A stretch of 7,747 nucleotides of DNA. It comes from Flavobacteriaceae bacterium TMED121 (GTDB taxonomy: Bacteria > Bacteroidota > Bacteroidia > Flavobacteriales > Flavobacteriaceae). Location: positions 19,694 through 27,440 of the forward strand of contig NHFW02000022.1 of assembly GCA_002171295.2 (NCBI GenBank). Reading direction: 5' to 3'. The notes under the pieces are model-generated. The model worked only from the letters and a program-made list of their open reading frames with translations. It was not told where the DNA came from and did no database searches. The position numbers and the translations under genes are program-made. Of the stretch, positions 1 to 6,139 are shown piece by piece. The stretch's first letter is position 1. Every line of letters starts with the position of its first letter.

Positions 1-1238
1 ATTTGTTTGATGGTTTTCAAATCTTTTTGACGTTCAAAGGATGGCTTGATTCCAATATTTATGATTCTACTTGTAGGGAATTTTTTATGAATCCTGAAAA
101 TTAGAGCCTTAATCATTTGAAAAATTTGATTTGCATTGTAATCCAAGCTCAGATCATTACCTCCCATATACATTACAATCGCTTTTGGGGAATTAAACTG
201 GAATAATGTCTCAAAATATTTATCTAAAGATTCGATAAATGCACCTCCAAAACCAAGGTTTAATACATTAAATTTTGGGAAATTCTCGTGAAGGTTTTTC
301 CACAGACGTATGGTAGAACTTCCGTAAAAAACTATCATTTTGGTAGTGTCTTCTTTTTTATCAATTTTATTTTTGAGATCTTCAATCTCATTATTAAAAT
401 TATTATCCTCTAAAATCAAATCTTTAACCCAAACAGTATACTGCTCATTTATCTTTTTTACAATTCTAGGAAAATATTTATCATTTTCATCCAATATTGT
501 AAAATCACTCATTCGAAAAGGTGTCTTAATCTGACACTTGAAAGTGGTCTCTGAAGCGAGTTTATCAAAATTAGCCATTACCAATGGGACAATTACAGGC
601 TGAGGAATCATTCGACAGGCAAGTTTGAAAATACCATGCCTAAAAGAACCAGGTGATCCTTCAGTGGCATAAGAATAGCCCTCTGGACTAAAAACTAAAG
701 CTGATCCACTTTTCAAACTTTCCATTGCTTGAGGATAAAACTGGTGATTAATGGTTTTTATTTCTTCTTTTTTTAAATTTTTAGGAGTAAAGTCTTTGGC
801 ATATACTCTGATGAAACCTAAGCGGTCATAATATGCCTTATGGTTGTTTTCTGAGGGTAAAGAAAACCTCGCTACACGATTACCTGATTGATTATAGTAT
901 TTATCGATAATAAAGGTGCTAATAAAATGACTGTCTAGAGTAATTTGAAATTCATCCACTACGGTATAACTTGGATGATTTTCCAGGTGATTATAAATAA
1001 AAATGCAATTACTATTGTAAGGTAAATTTTCGGAACCCAAGATTTGAAAATTCACATGAGAGAAAGCTTCTTTAGTCGACTTTAAACTCATACGGCGTGC
1101 CTCATATGTTGTAAAATTATCGTGAGGAGCATTAGATACATTATGATATATATCTTTTAAAGCCTTTAAAAAAATCTTGTCTTTTACTTCCAAAATATTA
1201 AATTCTAATTTAAAACCAGACAAATTTAGGAATGCCAT
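1..1238 (-). CDS. PlsC-type acyltransferase fused to SGNH/GDSL hydrolase (3' end cut by window edge)
   Basis: The minus-strand frame is open from an ATG at 1238 to the left edge (412 codons visible); an in-frame TAA at 1283-1281 bounds it upstream. Residues about 60-250 read as a lysophospholipid-acyltransferase-like domain: block I NH at 83-84, FIRVYAK at 142-148, SPEGYS at 184-189 (the PEG substrate motif), and VIVPLV at 215-220. After a charged linker (about 273-300) comes an SGNH hydrolase: block I FYGSS at 304-308 with S308 as probable nucleophile, block II NLGFGG at 327-332, and block III GGND at 359-362. The block V Asp/His pair should lie beyond the edge. No signal peptide or convincing membrane segment is visible, so a cytoplasmic or membrane-peripheral protein is likely. 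The NHxxxxD motif is imperfect: P89 sits where Asp is expected. A role in acyl transfer plus deacylation of a lipid or glycan is inference. The domain calls are firm; the substrate is unknown. Confidence 0.85.
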   Translation of the reverse strand, partial: MAFLNLSGFKLEFNILEVKDKIFLKALKDIYHNVSNAPHDNFTTYEARRMSLKSTKEAFSHVNFQILGSENLPYNSNCIFIYNHLENHPSYTVVDEFQITLDSHFISTFIIDKYYNQSGNRVARFSLPSENNHKAYYDRLGFIRVYAKDFTPKNLKKEEIKTINHQFYPQAMESLKSGSALVFSPEGYSYATEGSPGSFRHGIFKLACRMIPQPVIVPLVMANFDKLASETTFKCQIKTPFRMSDFTILDENDKYFPRIVKKINEQYTVWVKDLILEDNNFNNEIEDLKNKIDKKEDTTKMIVFYGSSTIRLWKNLHENFPKFNVLNLGFGGAFIESLDKYFETLFQFNSPKAIVMYMGGNDLSLDYNANQIFQMIKALIFRIHKKFPTSRIINIGIKPSFERQKDLKTIKQ

Positions 1239-1434
1239 TAAAGAAATAAGCAATAGCGTATAATCGATCGCTCCAAAAAATTAGATCCATAAAATTTTTA
1301 CCCGATTAATATTAAATATCTAATTTTTTAAAGTCTAGATAAAGAAATAAATAAAATCACTTAACGAGAAGCTGAAGAAGTTTTAATTAAACAATTGATC
1401 CTTTTCAAATAAAGCCAGGGATAGGTCTAATTTT

Positions 1435-1917
1435 TTAGGCTAGCTTTAATAAATTAAGGAGTAATAATTTTAAATCATTAGCGGATAGAAATTGATTGCA
1501 TTGAAAAATAATTTCATAATTAGGATTTAAAATATAAATTGAAGGATAAGTAACCTCGTCATTAAGTTTAGCAAATTGTTCCGTAAATTCATGAATACCT
1601 GTATTGATTCCTGTGGGTCGGAATTTAAAAGTTTGCCCATTAAAAGTAATACTCTTTTTTTCTTCCGCATTGAAGTCTATAAACCAAAAGTTTTGATTCA
1701 ATAGTTCAACTATTTCCTTGTCTTTAAACGTTATATTTTTCATGGCTTGGCAATATTTACACCAGTCTGTGTGAATGAAGATCATAACAAAACGGTTCTG
1801 ATTTTTTTGTAAATGATCCAATTGTTCTATTGGTTGAAGTGCTATTTGTGAAAAACTAGTTAATGGGAATAGCATTACCATCATAAAACAGATTAGATAT
1901 ATTTTTTGATTTTTCAT
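1435..1917 (-). CDS. Exported thioredoxin-fold protein, second gene of the receptor operon
   Basis: A 160-residue protein. Residues 1-24 form a signal peptide (Lys near the N-terminus, hydrophobic core, ending SFSQ), so it is probably periplasmic. The mature part is one thioredoxin-like domain: active site WCKYC with Cys53 and Cys56, and the TYP motif at 124-126 that supplies the cis-proline facing the CxxC. The HTDWCKYC context resembles the thioredoxin_7/DUF255-like group more than classical TrxA, which has WCGPC. Its ATG overlaps the TGA of the upstream TonB-dependent receptor (ATGA), so the two are very likely co-transcribed and translationally coupled. Both should then follow the receptor promoter and its metal-responsive operator. 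A disulfide reductase or isomerase role toward the receptor or its ligand is inferred from gene order and from the CxxC in the receptor plug. No clear terminator follows the stop. Confidence 0.88.
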   Translation of the reverse strand: MKNQKIYLICFMMVMLFPLTSFSQIALQPIEQLDHLQKNQNRFVMIFIHTDWCKYCQAMKNITFKDKEIVELLNQNFWFIDFNAEEKKSITFNGQTFKFRPTGINTGIHEFTEQFAKLNDEVTYPSIYILNPNYEIIFQCNQFLSANDLKLLLLNLLKLA

Positions 1918-4217
1918 TGTCCTGTTTTTAGAGTATATCGAATTCCAATAAATCCTCGAATTCCCTGGTTCGCAGCATAAACATAAGAGGGGTCAAAGGT
2001 AAGTGCATAGGGGTTATCGGCAGTAGGAATGACTTGTCCGTCATTACCAAAAACTACATTTTGATCAAAGGGATCAAAGGGTCTTGCAATACTGTAAGGG
2101 TTCGGTGTAAAGTCGAGTAAATTTTTTATGCCGCAATAGACATCCCATTGATTTGATAAGGCTTTGGTAAACTGTATATTTTGAATACTCCACCAAGGTG
2201 AATATTCGGATCTAGGATCTAAATTTCCCAGCAAGGGCAATCGCATTGGGCCATATAAATTACCGGTATAGTCAACCGCTAGATCGATGGAGCTAAATTC
2301 GTAAGCGATACTCCAAGTACCCTGAAATGATTCAGTAAGGAGTTGCCTGAAACGCTCTCCATTTTCTTTGACAGATACATCCATTAAGGTGGCACCGGCT
2401 AAAATTTTTAATCCACTAGTCCAAGACATATCAAGGTTTAAAGAAATACCCTGTGATACCGAAAACCCATCTAAATTTCTATAAATGATTTTATTTGGAT
2501 CAGTGTCATAGTCTGGAAGAATTCTATTATTGAAATAGGTGTAAAAAACACTGCTATCAATTCCAAGAAAGAACCCATTGGTAAAATAATTTTTATTTAT
2601 AAAGTTTAAATTGACATTCCACGACGTTTCGGGATTAAGTTCTCCTTCAAATTGAACAGAACGCGCTCCTGTAAGTGCAGCGTGATCCTCCGTAAAGATA
2701 TTGACCACTCGAAAGCCATTGCCAGTGCTAATCCGAAGAATATTTTTCTTGTCTGATGAATTCCATTTATAGTTCAATCTTGGGGTTAAAATATTACCAT
2801 GGATACTATTATAATCATATCGCAAACCTAAGAGTAATTTGTTTTGCTCATTAATATTGATTTCATTTTGGGCAAAGATCCCAGGAAGATGAATCACATT
2901 GGGATAATTTATTCCGTTAGTGGCGGGGGTATTATCGTTATAATAGGTATACCGGTAGGACATCCCTAGTAGTAAGTCACTATATCTAAAATTTTTATTC
3001 CAAGTCATTTGTGCAAAACCAATGTATTGCGTTGCATTGAAAATAGTACTACCATAAACCGAGTTTTGTTGGTGCCCATTGGCGCTGAATTGGAGCTTTA
3101 TGATTTCCTTTAAAGGTAATTCGTAACTGCCGAACGTTTCCCATCTGTTGGTGAAAATACTTTCTCCATAGACCTCATCGCTTCCTCTGTGTTTCTTTTC
3201 CCAATTAATAGCTCCTCCCCAACGGTCCTCATAAAGATATCTCCCAGCTATTGTGAATAAGCGGTTGTCTTTGCGATTAAAATTCAATTTATTAAAGATT
3301 GAAATCCTGTGTTGAAGAGTAAGATCCGTAAATCCATCATTATTATTATCTATGGGGTTTTGATAATTAAAATAATTAACACCAAGAAGGGATTGCACCT
3401 TTTCTCCAAAATCTAATTTTACACCTAAGTCATAATTTACCTCTCCCCAATCCGATGATAAAATATCAGATACGAACAATGGGGCACGAGATATTTTTTT
3501 AGTAATGATATTGATGAGTCCTCCAAGGGCTTCCGACCCATAAAGTGTAGATGCAGGTCCTTTTACGATTTCCACGCGCTCAATCAATGATTGTGGAATT
3601 CCCGTTAATCCATAAACAGTCGAGAGTCCACTCACAATAGGCATTCCGTCAATGAGAACCATAGTGTAGGGTCCCTCAAGACCATTGACATGAATGTCTC
3701 CAGTATTGCAAACATTACAATTTAGCTGGGGCCGAACCCCATTGATGTTTTGAAGTGACTCAAAAACAGAGGGGGAAGGATTGGCTTTAAAAAAATTGAA
3801 CCCATAAACTTCCACGGGAACAGGACTTTCTTGCTTGGAAACTTCTTTCATGGTTCCGGAAATGACTACTTCCTTTAAAGAGTCAGCATTTTCAACAAGT
3901 TGAAAATTACTAACCATATTTAGTGGTTTTGTAAGAGATAAATCAGCTGATTGAGTCTCAAAACCAATGGATGAAATCAATACTGTATAGGTCCCTAAAG
4001 GAATATCCTGAATTATAAACTCACCTTTAACATTGGTGGAAGTGCCCAGTTTAGTTCCTTTTAAAAATACATTGACAAATGGTAAGGGATTGTTTTTATC
4101 AGTTACCTTACCGGATAATGTTGCCATTTGAGAATACCCCAAATGGCATATAAAGCTCATAACAAAAGTTAAGATTCTTCTGTTTTGTTTTTTTATGGAA
4201 AATAGAAAAGGGACCAT
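1914..4217 (-). CDS. TonB-dependent outer-membrane receptor with CarboxypepD_reg-like domain, probable metal or metal-complex importer
   Basis: 767 residues, a full-length receptor. Residues 1-30 form a signal peptide with a basic n-region (KKQNRR) and a hydrophobic core ending GYSQ. Residues about 32-110 are the beta-sandwich carboxypeptidase-regulatory-like domain (LSGKVTD, then PFVNVFLKGT and GEFIIQDIPLGTY). SLKEVVISGT at 113-122 is the likely TonB box. The plug, about 130-241, includes GPYTMVLIDGMPIVS and IERVEIVKGPASTLYGS and closes with GGLINIITKK; the 22-strand barrel fills the rest. The plug carries C167-N-V-C170. An ATG at 4217 gives a good signal peptide and is about 12 nt below the predicted transcription start. 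The next gene overlaps by 4 bp. Divergent orientation from a DtxR/MntR-type regulator, with operator-like repeats between, points to a metal or a metal-containing ligand (Fe, Mn or other). The ligand itself cannot be read from the sequence. Confidence 0.93.
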   Translation of the reverse strand: MVPFLFSIKKQNRRILTFVMSFICHLGYSQMATLSGKVTDKNNPLPFVNVFLKGTKLGTSTNVKGEFIIQDIPLGTYTVLISSIGFETQSADLSLTKPLNMVSNFQLVENADSLKEVVISGTMKEVSKQESPVPVEVYGFNFFKANPSPSVFESLQNINGVRPQLNCNVCNTGDIHVNGLEGPYTMVLIDGMPIVSGLSTVYGLTGIPQSLIERVEIVKGPASTLYGSEALGGLINIITKKISRAPLFVSDILSSDWGEVNYDLGVKLDFGEKVQSLLGVNYFNYQNPIDNNNDGFTDLTLQHRISIFNKLNFNRKDNRLFTIAGRYLYEDRWGGAINWEKKHRGSDEVYGESIFTNRWETFGSYELPLKEIIKLQFSANGHQQNSVYGSTIFNATQYIGFAQMTWNKNFRYSDLLLGMSYRYTYYNDNTPATNGINYPNVIHLPGIFAQNEININEQNKLLLGLRYDYNSIHGNILTPRLNYKWNSSDKKNILRISTGNGFRVVNIFTEDHAALTGARSVQFEGELNPETSWNVNLNFINKNYFTNGFFLGIDSSVFYTYFNNRILPDYDTDPNKIIYRNLDGFSVSQGISLNLDMSWTSGLKILAGATLMDVSVKENGERFRQLLTESFQGTWSIAYEFSSIDLAVDYTGNLYGPMRLPLLGNLDPRSEYSPWWSIQNIQFTKALSNQWDVYCGIKNLLDFTPNPYSIARPFDPFDQNVVFGNDGQVIPTADNPYALTFDPSYVYAANQGIRGFIGIRYTLKTGQ

Positions 4218-4234
4218 GGTAAATGTTAATATTG

Positions 4235-4265
4235 CAAAAGTATAAAGTTAGTCTTAACTAACATA
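4235..4265 (-). promoter_or_regulatory. Predicted Bacteroidota-type promoter of the receptor-thioredoxin operon
   Basis: Read on the minus strand, 4242-4235 is TACTTTTG, an exact match to the Bacteroidota -7 consensus TAnnTTTG. Nineteen bases upstream, 4265-4262 reads TATG, three of four matches to the -33 TTTG element. Transcription would begin near 4228-4230, giving a very short leader before the ATG at 4217. The spacer between the two elements holds most of the inverted-repeat operator. The match is by eye and no start-site data are available. Confidence 0.55.
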
Positions 4266-4271
4266 TTAGTT
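4247..4271. promoter_or_regulatory. Candidate operator for the divergent DtxR/MntR-type repressor: three alternating half-sites
   Basis: GTTAGT-CTTA-ACTAAC (4247-4262) is a perfect 6-bp inverted repeat with a 4-bp spacer. Its right arm also pairs with TTAGTT at 4266-4271, giving AACTAA-CATA-TTAGTT (4256-4271). The cores TTAGT, ACTAA and TTAGT are therefore centred at 4250, 4259 and 4268, exactly 9 bp apart and alternating in direction. The GTTAG/CTAAC arms resemble those inside the DtxR/IdeR box (TTAGGTTAGSCTAACCTAA), but the spacing differs. The site covers the spacer of the predicted receptor promoter and lies 54-78 bp before the regulator ATG, so it could control both genes. Binding is inference. 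Confidence 0.6.
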
Positions 4272-4324
4272 TGTGCTATATTTTGTTTTAGAGGGATAGG
4301 TAATGTTTATTCTTATATTTGCAT

Positions 4325-4981
4325 ATGCACTCATTAGTAGAAGAAAATTATCTAAAAGCGTTGTTTGCACTTTCCAAAGACAAAGGGTCAGTAAGCGTAA
4401 ATGATCTTTCTAAGCATTTGGATATAAAAATGCCTACAGTTACTAATATGATGAAAAAAATGGCATTCAAAAATTTGGTTCACTACCAGAGTTATAAACC
4501 ATTAAAACTGACTAAAAAAGGTAAAAAGGAAGCTGCCTTAATCATTCGTAAACACCGTCTTACGGAAATGTATTTGGTAGAAAAAATGGGATTTGGCTGG
4601 GAAGAAGTTCACAACATTGCTGAACAAATTGAGCATATCAAATCCCCAAAATTGTTTGCCAAAATGGAGGAATTGTTGGATTATCCAAAGTTTGATCCCC
4701 ACGGCACACCGATTCCAGATATAAATGGGGAAATGGAATGGAAGGCCTTTAGTAAACTTAGTGAATGTAAACCAGGTGAAAGAGTAAAAATGGCTGCAGT
4801 AATTAATACCTCTGATGAGTTTCTAAAGTTTCTAAATAGGAGAGAAATACATCTGGGATTAAAAATAAGAATCGAGTCTGTAGAACCGTTTGATAATACA
4901 ATGGTTGTGAAATATAAAAACCATTCAGGAGAAACCATAAGCCATACTGTTTGTGAAAGGCTTTTGGTAGAGAAATTTTAA
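4325..4981 (+). CDS. DtxR/MntR-family metal-dependent transcriptional repressor with C-terminal FeoA/SH3-like domain
   Basis: 218 residues from the ATG at 4325. A TTG six bases upstream (4319) is in frame, but the family normally starts just before the E-E-x-Y-L segment, so the ATG is preferred. Residues 1-63 are the winged helix-turn-helix, with recognition-helix segment MPTVTNMMKKM at 36-46. Residues 64-140 are the dimerisation and metal-binding domain, and about 145-218 the SH3-like/FeoA domain. Metal ligands by alignment from memory: H77, E100, E103 and H104 match B. subtilis MntR H77, E99, E102 and H103; E81 and H96 match the DtxR ancillary-site E83 and H98. MntR D8 and E11 are replaced by N8 and K11. 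Glu rather than the DtxR Cys102 at position 100 leans toward Mn-type sensing, but the N-terminal ligands do not. It is divergent from the receptor operon, which is its likely target, and may regulate itself. Its stop lies 15 bp from the end of the convergent next gene. Confidence 0.92.
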   Translation: MHSLVEENYLKALFALSKDKGSVSVNDLSKHLDIKMPTVTNMMKKMAFKNLVHYQSYKPLKLTKKGKKEAALIIRKHRLTEMYLVEKMGFGWEEVHNIAEQIEHIKSPKLFAKMEELLDYPKFDPHGTPIPDINGEMEWKAFSKLSECKPGERVKMAAVINTSDEFLKFLNRREIHLGLKIRIESVEPFDNTMVVKYKNHSGETISHTVCERLLVEKF

Positions 4982-4996
4982 ATTCTAAAATTGGAC

Positions 4997-5887
4997 CTAA
5001 TAAATGCATAGGCGGTTGTCAGCCTTGATAAAATAGGATTTATAGTTTTTAGCCTTGGGGTCCATACAACCACAAAGATTAAGTATTTCAATATTTTTAA
5101 AATCTATTGGGTGACTCTCGGCCTGTAAAGCAATGTAACCCTCAATCAAAACATCTCCTTCTTTAGCAATCCAATAATCTTTACTTTCCACTCCACGAGA
5201 AGACCAATCTCGGTCACCTAATTGAGGGTTGGTAAACCCCCCGCCAATTTGGGGTATTTGATATTTTAAAACAGTGTCATTTTCTATTAAATGTGTAATG
5301 CTTTCCCCTCCCAAAACAACAACCTCCCCTTTAACCCAGTGATCGCCATGGTAAGTATCAGAGGTAGAGCTTATGCAGTGTCGATAATTTATCTTACCAT
5401 CGATTTCGACTGCAGTCCCTGGTGTACATAAGTTTCCCGTGGTACGCATTTCTTTTCCTAAACCGCCCAAGAGTTGAATTTCAATTGAAACCGGAAAAAA
5501 CTGACCAAAATCATTACTCTGGGCTGACTGGGAATGCAACATTATACCACTGTTCCTGATATTCCAGTTCTCCCCCCCAGTCACTTGATCTCCTAAAAAT
5601 CGGTAATCAAATCGCAACTTATAATAGGAAAATGGTTTGTAATAATAAAGATGTGCGTAGCCGTCATCAAAAGTATCATAATCATCGTATGAAATTCGGA
5701 TCATACTATCCTGAACTCGGAAGGTGTTGTTTAGATTATAATTTAAATCATAATTAGCAAACTTAATTTCCCACCCAGACAAGTCTTGACCATTAAATAG
5801 TGACTCCCACACCTCTTTATTTTCTATTTGCTCTTTGCAGGAATTAAATACAAATAGTAAACTAATCAAAACGAGTGATCTTATCAT
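4997..5887 (-). CDS. DUF1080 (3-keto-disaccharide hydrolase-like) lipoprotein with a C-terminal GCxDPxAxNY tail
   Basis: 296 residues. It begins with an SPII signal peptide: MIRS, a hydrophobic stretch, then the lipobox FNSC with Cys17 as the lipidated residue. The following KEQIENKE is acidic-leaning and could favour surface display, which is inference. Residues about 27-270 form a concanavalin-like DUF1080 domain: FNGQDLSGW at 31-39, NSGIMLHS at 112-119, SIEIQLLGG at 134-142, and the closing IALQAESHPIDFKNIEI at 252-268. Some DUF1080 members act on 3-keto-sugars; others are uncharacterised. After the domain comes a short tail (272-296) with CGCMDPKAKNY and a final CIY. It matches the single-unit GCxDPxAxNYN...CxY element seen repeatedly in Bacteroidota surface proteins. 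No Shine-Dalgarno is visible. The gene follows the toroid lipoprotein on the same strand after 228 bp, so it may be co-transcribed or have its own promoter. Confidence 0.87.
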   Translation of the reverse strand: MIRSLVLISLLFVFNSCKEQIENKEVWESLFNGQDLSGWEIKFANYDLNYNLNNTFRVQDSMIRISYDDYDTFDDGYAHLYYYKPFSYYKLRFDYRFLGDQVTGGENWNIRNSGIMLHSQSAQSNDFGQFFPVSIEIQLLGGLGKEMRTTGNLCTPGTAVEIDGKINYRHCISSTSDTYHGDHWVKGEVVVLGGESITHLIENDTVLKYQIPQIGGGFTNPQLGDRDWSSRGVESKDYWIAKEGDVLIEGYIALQAESHPIDFKNIEILNLCGCMDPKAKNYKSYFIKADNRLCIY

Positions 5888-5928
5888 TCTTAAGATTTTT
5901 TTAATTGAATACTACAAATCTCTTTTTT

Positions 5929-5944
5929 TATTGATTTATCAATA
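5929..5944. promoter_or_regulatory. 16-bp palindrome upstream of the DUF1080 lipoprotein gene, candidate operator
   Basis: TATTGAT-TT-ATCAATA is a perfect inverted repeat with 7-bp arms and a 2-bp centre, lying 42-57 bp before the ATG at 5887. The position and symmetry fit a dimeric regulator site. It is not followed by a T-run on either strand, so it does not look like a terminator. It is AT-rich and could be chance in this composition. No cognate regulator is visible in the window. Confidence 0.3.
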
Positions 5945-6108
5945 CAATAGATGTAAAATAGGGTCTTATTAAAAAAAAGGAGCATATTTTCGAGAATCCT
6001 AAAAATTGTACAGTTAATATTATATCCGCTAATTACAAGCATTATTTAACACTAAATTTAATTTATATGTTTTTCCATTAGGAAATTAATTATTTGTTTT
6101 TGTTAATT

Positions 6109-6139
6109 CCCCGTTTCATTTTAGATTCGGGGTTTTTTT
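6109..6139 (+). terminator. Terminator-like hairpin with T-run, oriented to the plus strand, overlapping the 3' end of the toroid gene
   Basis: CCCCG (6109-6113) pairs with CGGGG (6128-6132) across a 14-nt loop, and seven T follow at 6133-6139. As a rho-independent terminator it would act on plus-strand transcripts, but no plus-strand gene lies nearby to the left. On the minus strand it spans the stop codon of the toroid gene and lacks a downstream U-run (AATTAAC follows), though the stem could still protect that mRNA's 3' end. Five GC pairs and a large loop make it a modest candidate. Confidence 0.35.

Noticed and set aside
340..534. Small plus-strand frame of 64 codons
   Set aside because: It lies wholly opposite the acyltransferase-SGNH gene, starts with a non-ATG codon context of no merit, and has a low-complexity Ser/Leu/Ile composition typical of an antisense shadow.
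1261..1434. Possible promoter or terminator elements between the acyltransferase-SGNH gene and the thioredoxin gene
   Set aside because: No exact TAnnTTTG on the minus strand and no stem followed by a T-run. Short repeats such as AGCG/CGCT have loops too long to support.
4314..4321. TATATTTG, an exact plus-strand TAnnTTTG -7 match before the regulator gene
   Set aside because: It ends only 3 bases before the ATG at 4325, so transcription would begin at or inside the start codon, and no TTTG lies at the right distance upstream. Probably chance in AT-rich sequence, unless the mRNA is leaderless.
4319..4324. TTG start six bases upstream of the regulator ATG, adding Met-His
   Set aside because: The ATG at 4325 already places the conserved N-terminal helix at the normal distance, and no ribosome-binding signal favours the TTG.
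4974..4992. AATTTTA-AATTC-TAAAATT inverted repeat between the convergent regulator and DUF1080 genes, as a bidirectional terminator
   Set aside because: The stem is only 7 pairs, all A-T, and lacks a proper T-run on either side. It is plausible in position but too weak to annotate.
5915..5922. GAGATTTG on the minus strand as a -7 element for the DUF1080 gene
   Set aside because: It misses the leading TA of TAnnTTTG, and the nearest -33-like sequence is at a poor spacing (about 22 bp).
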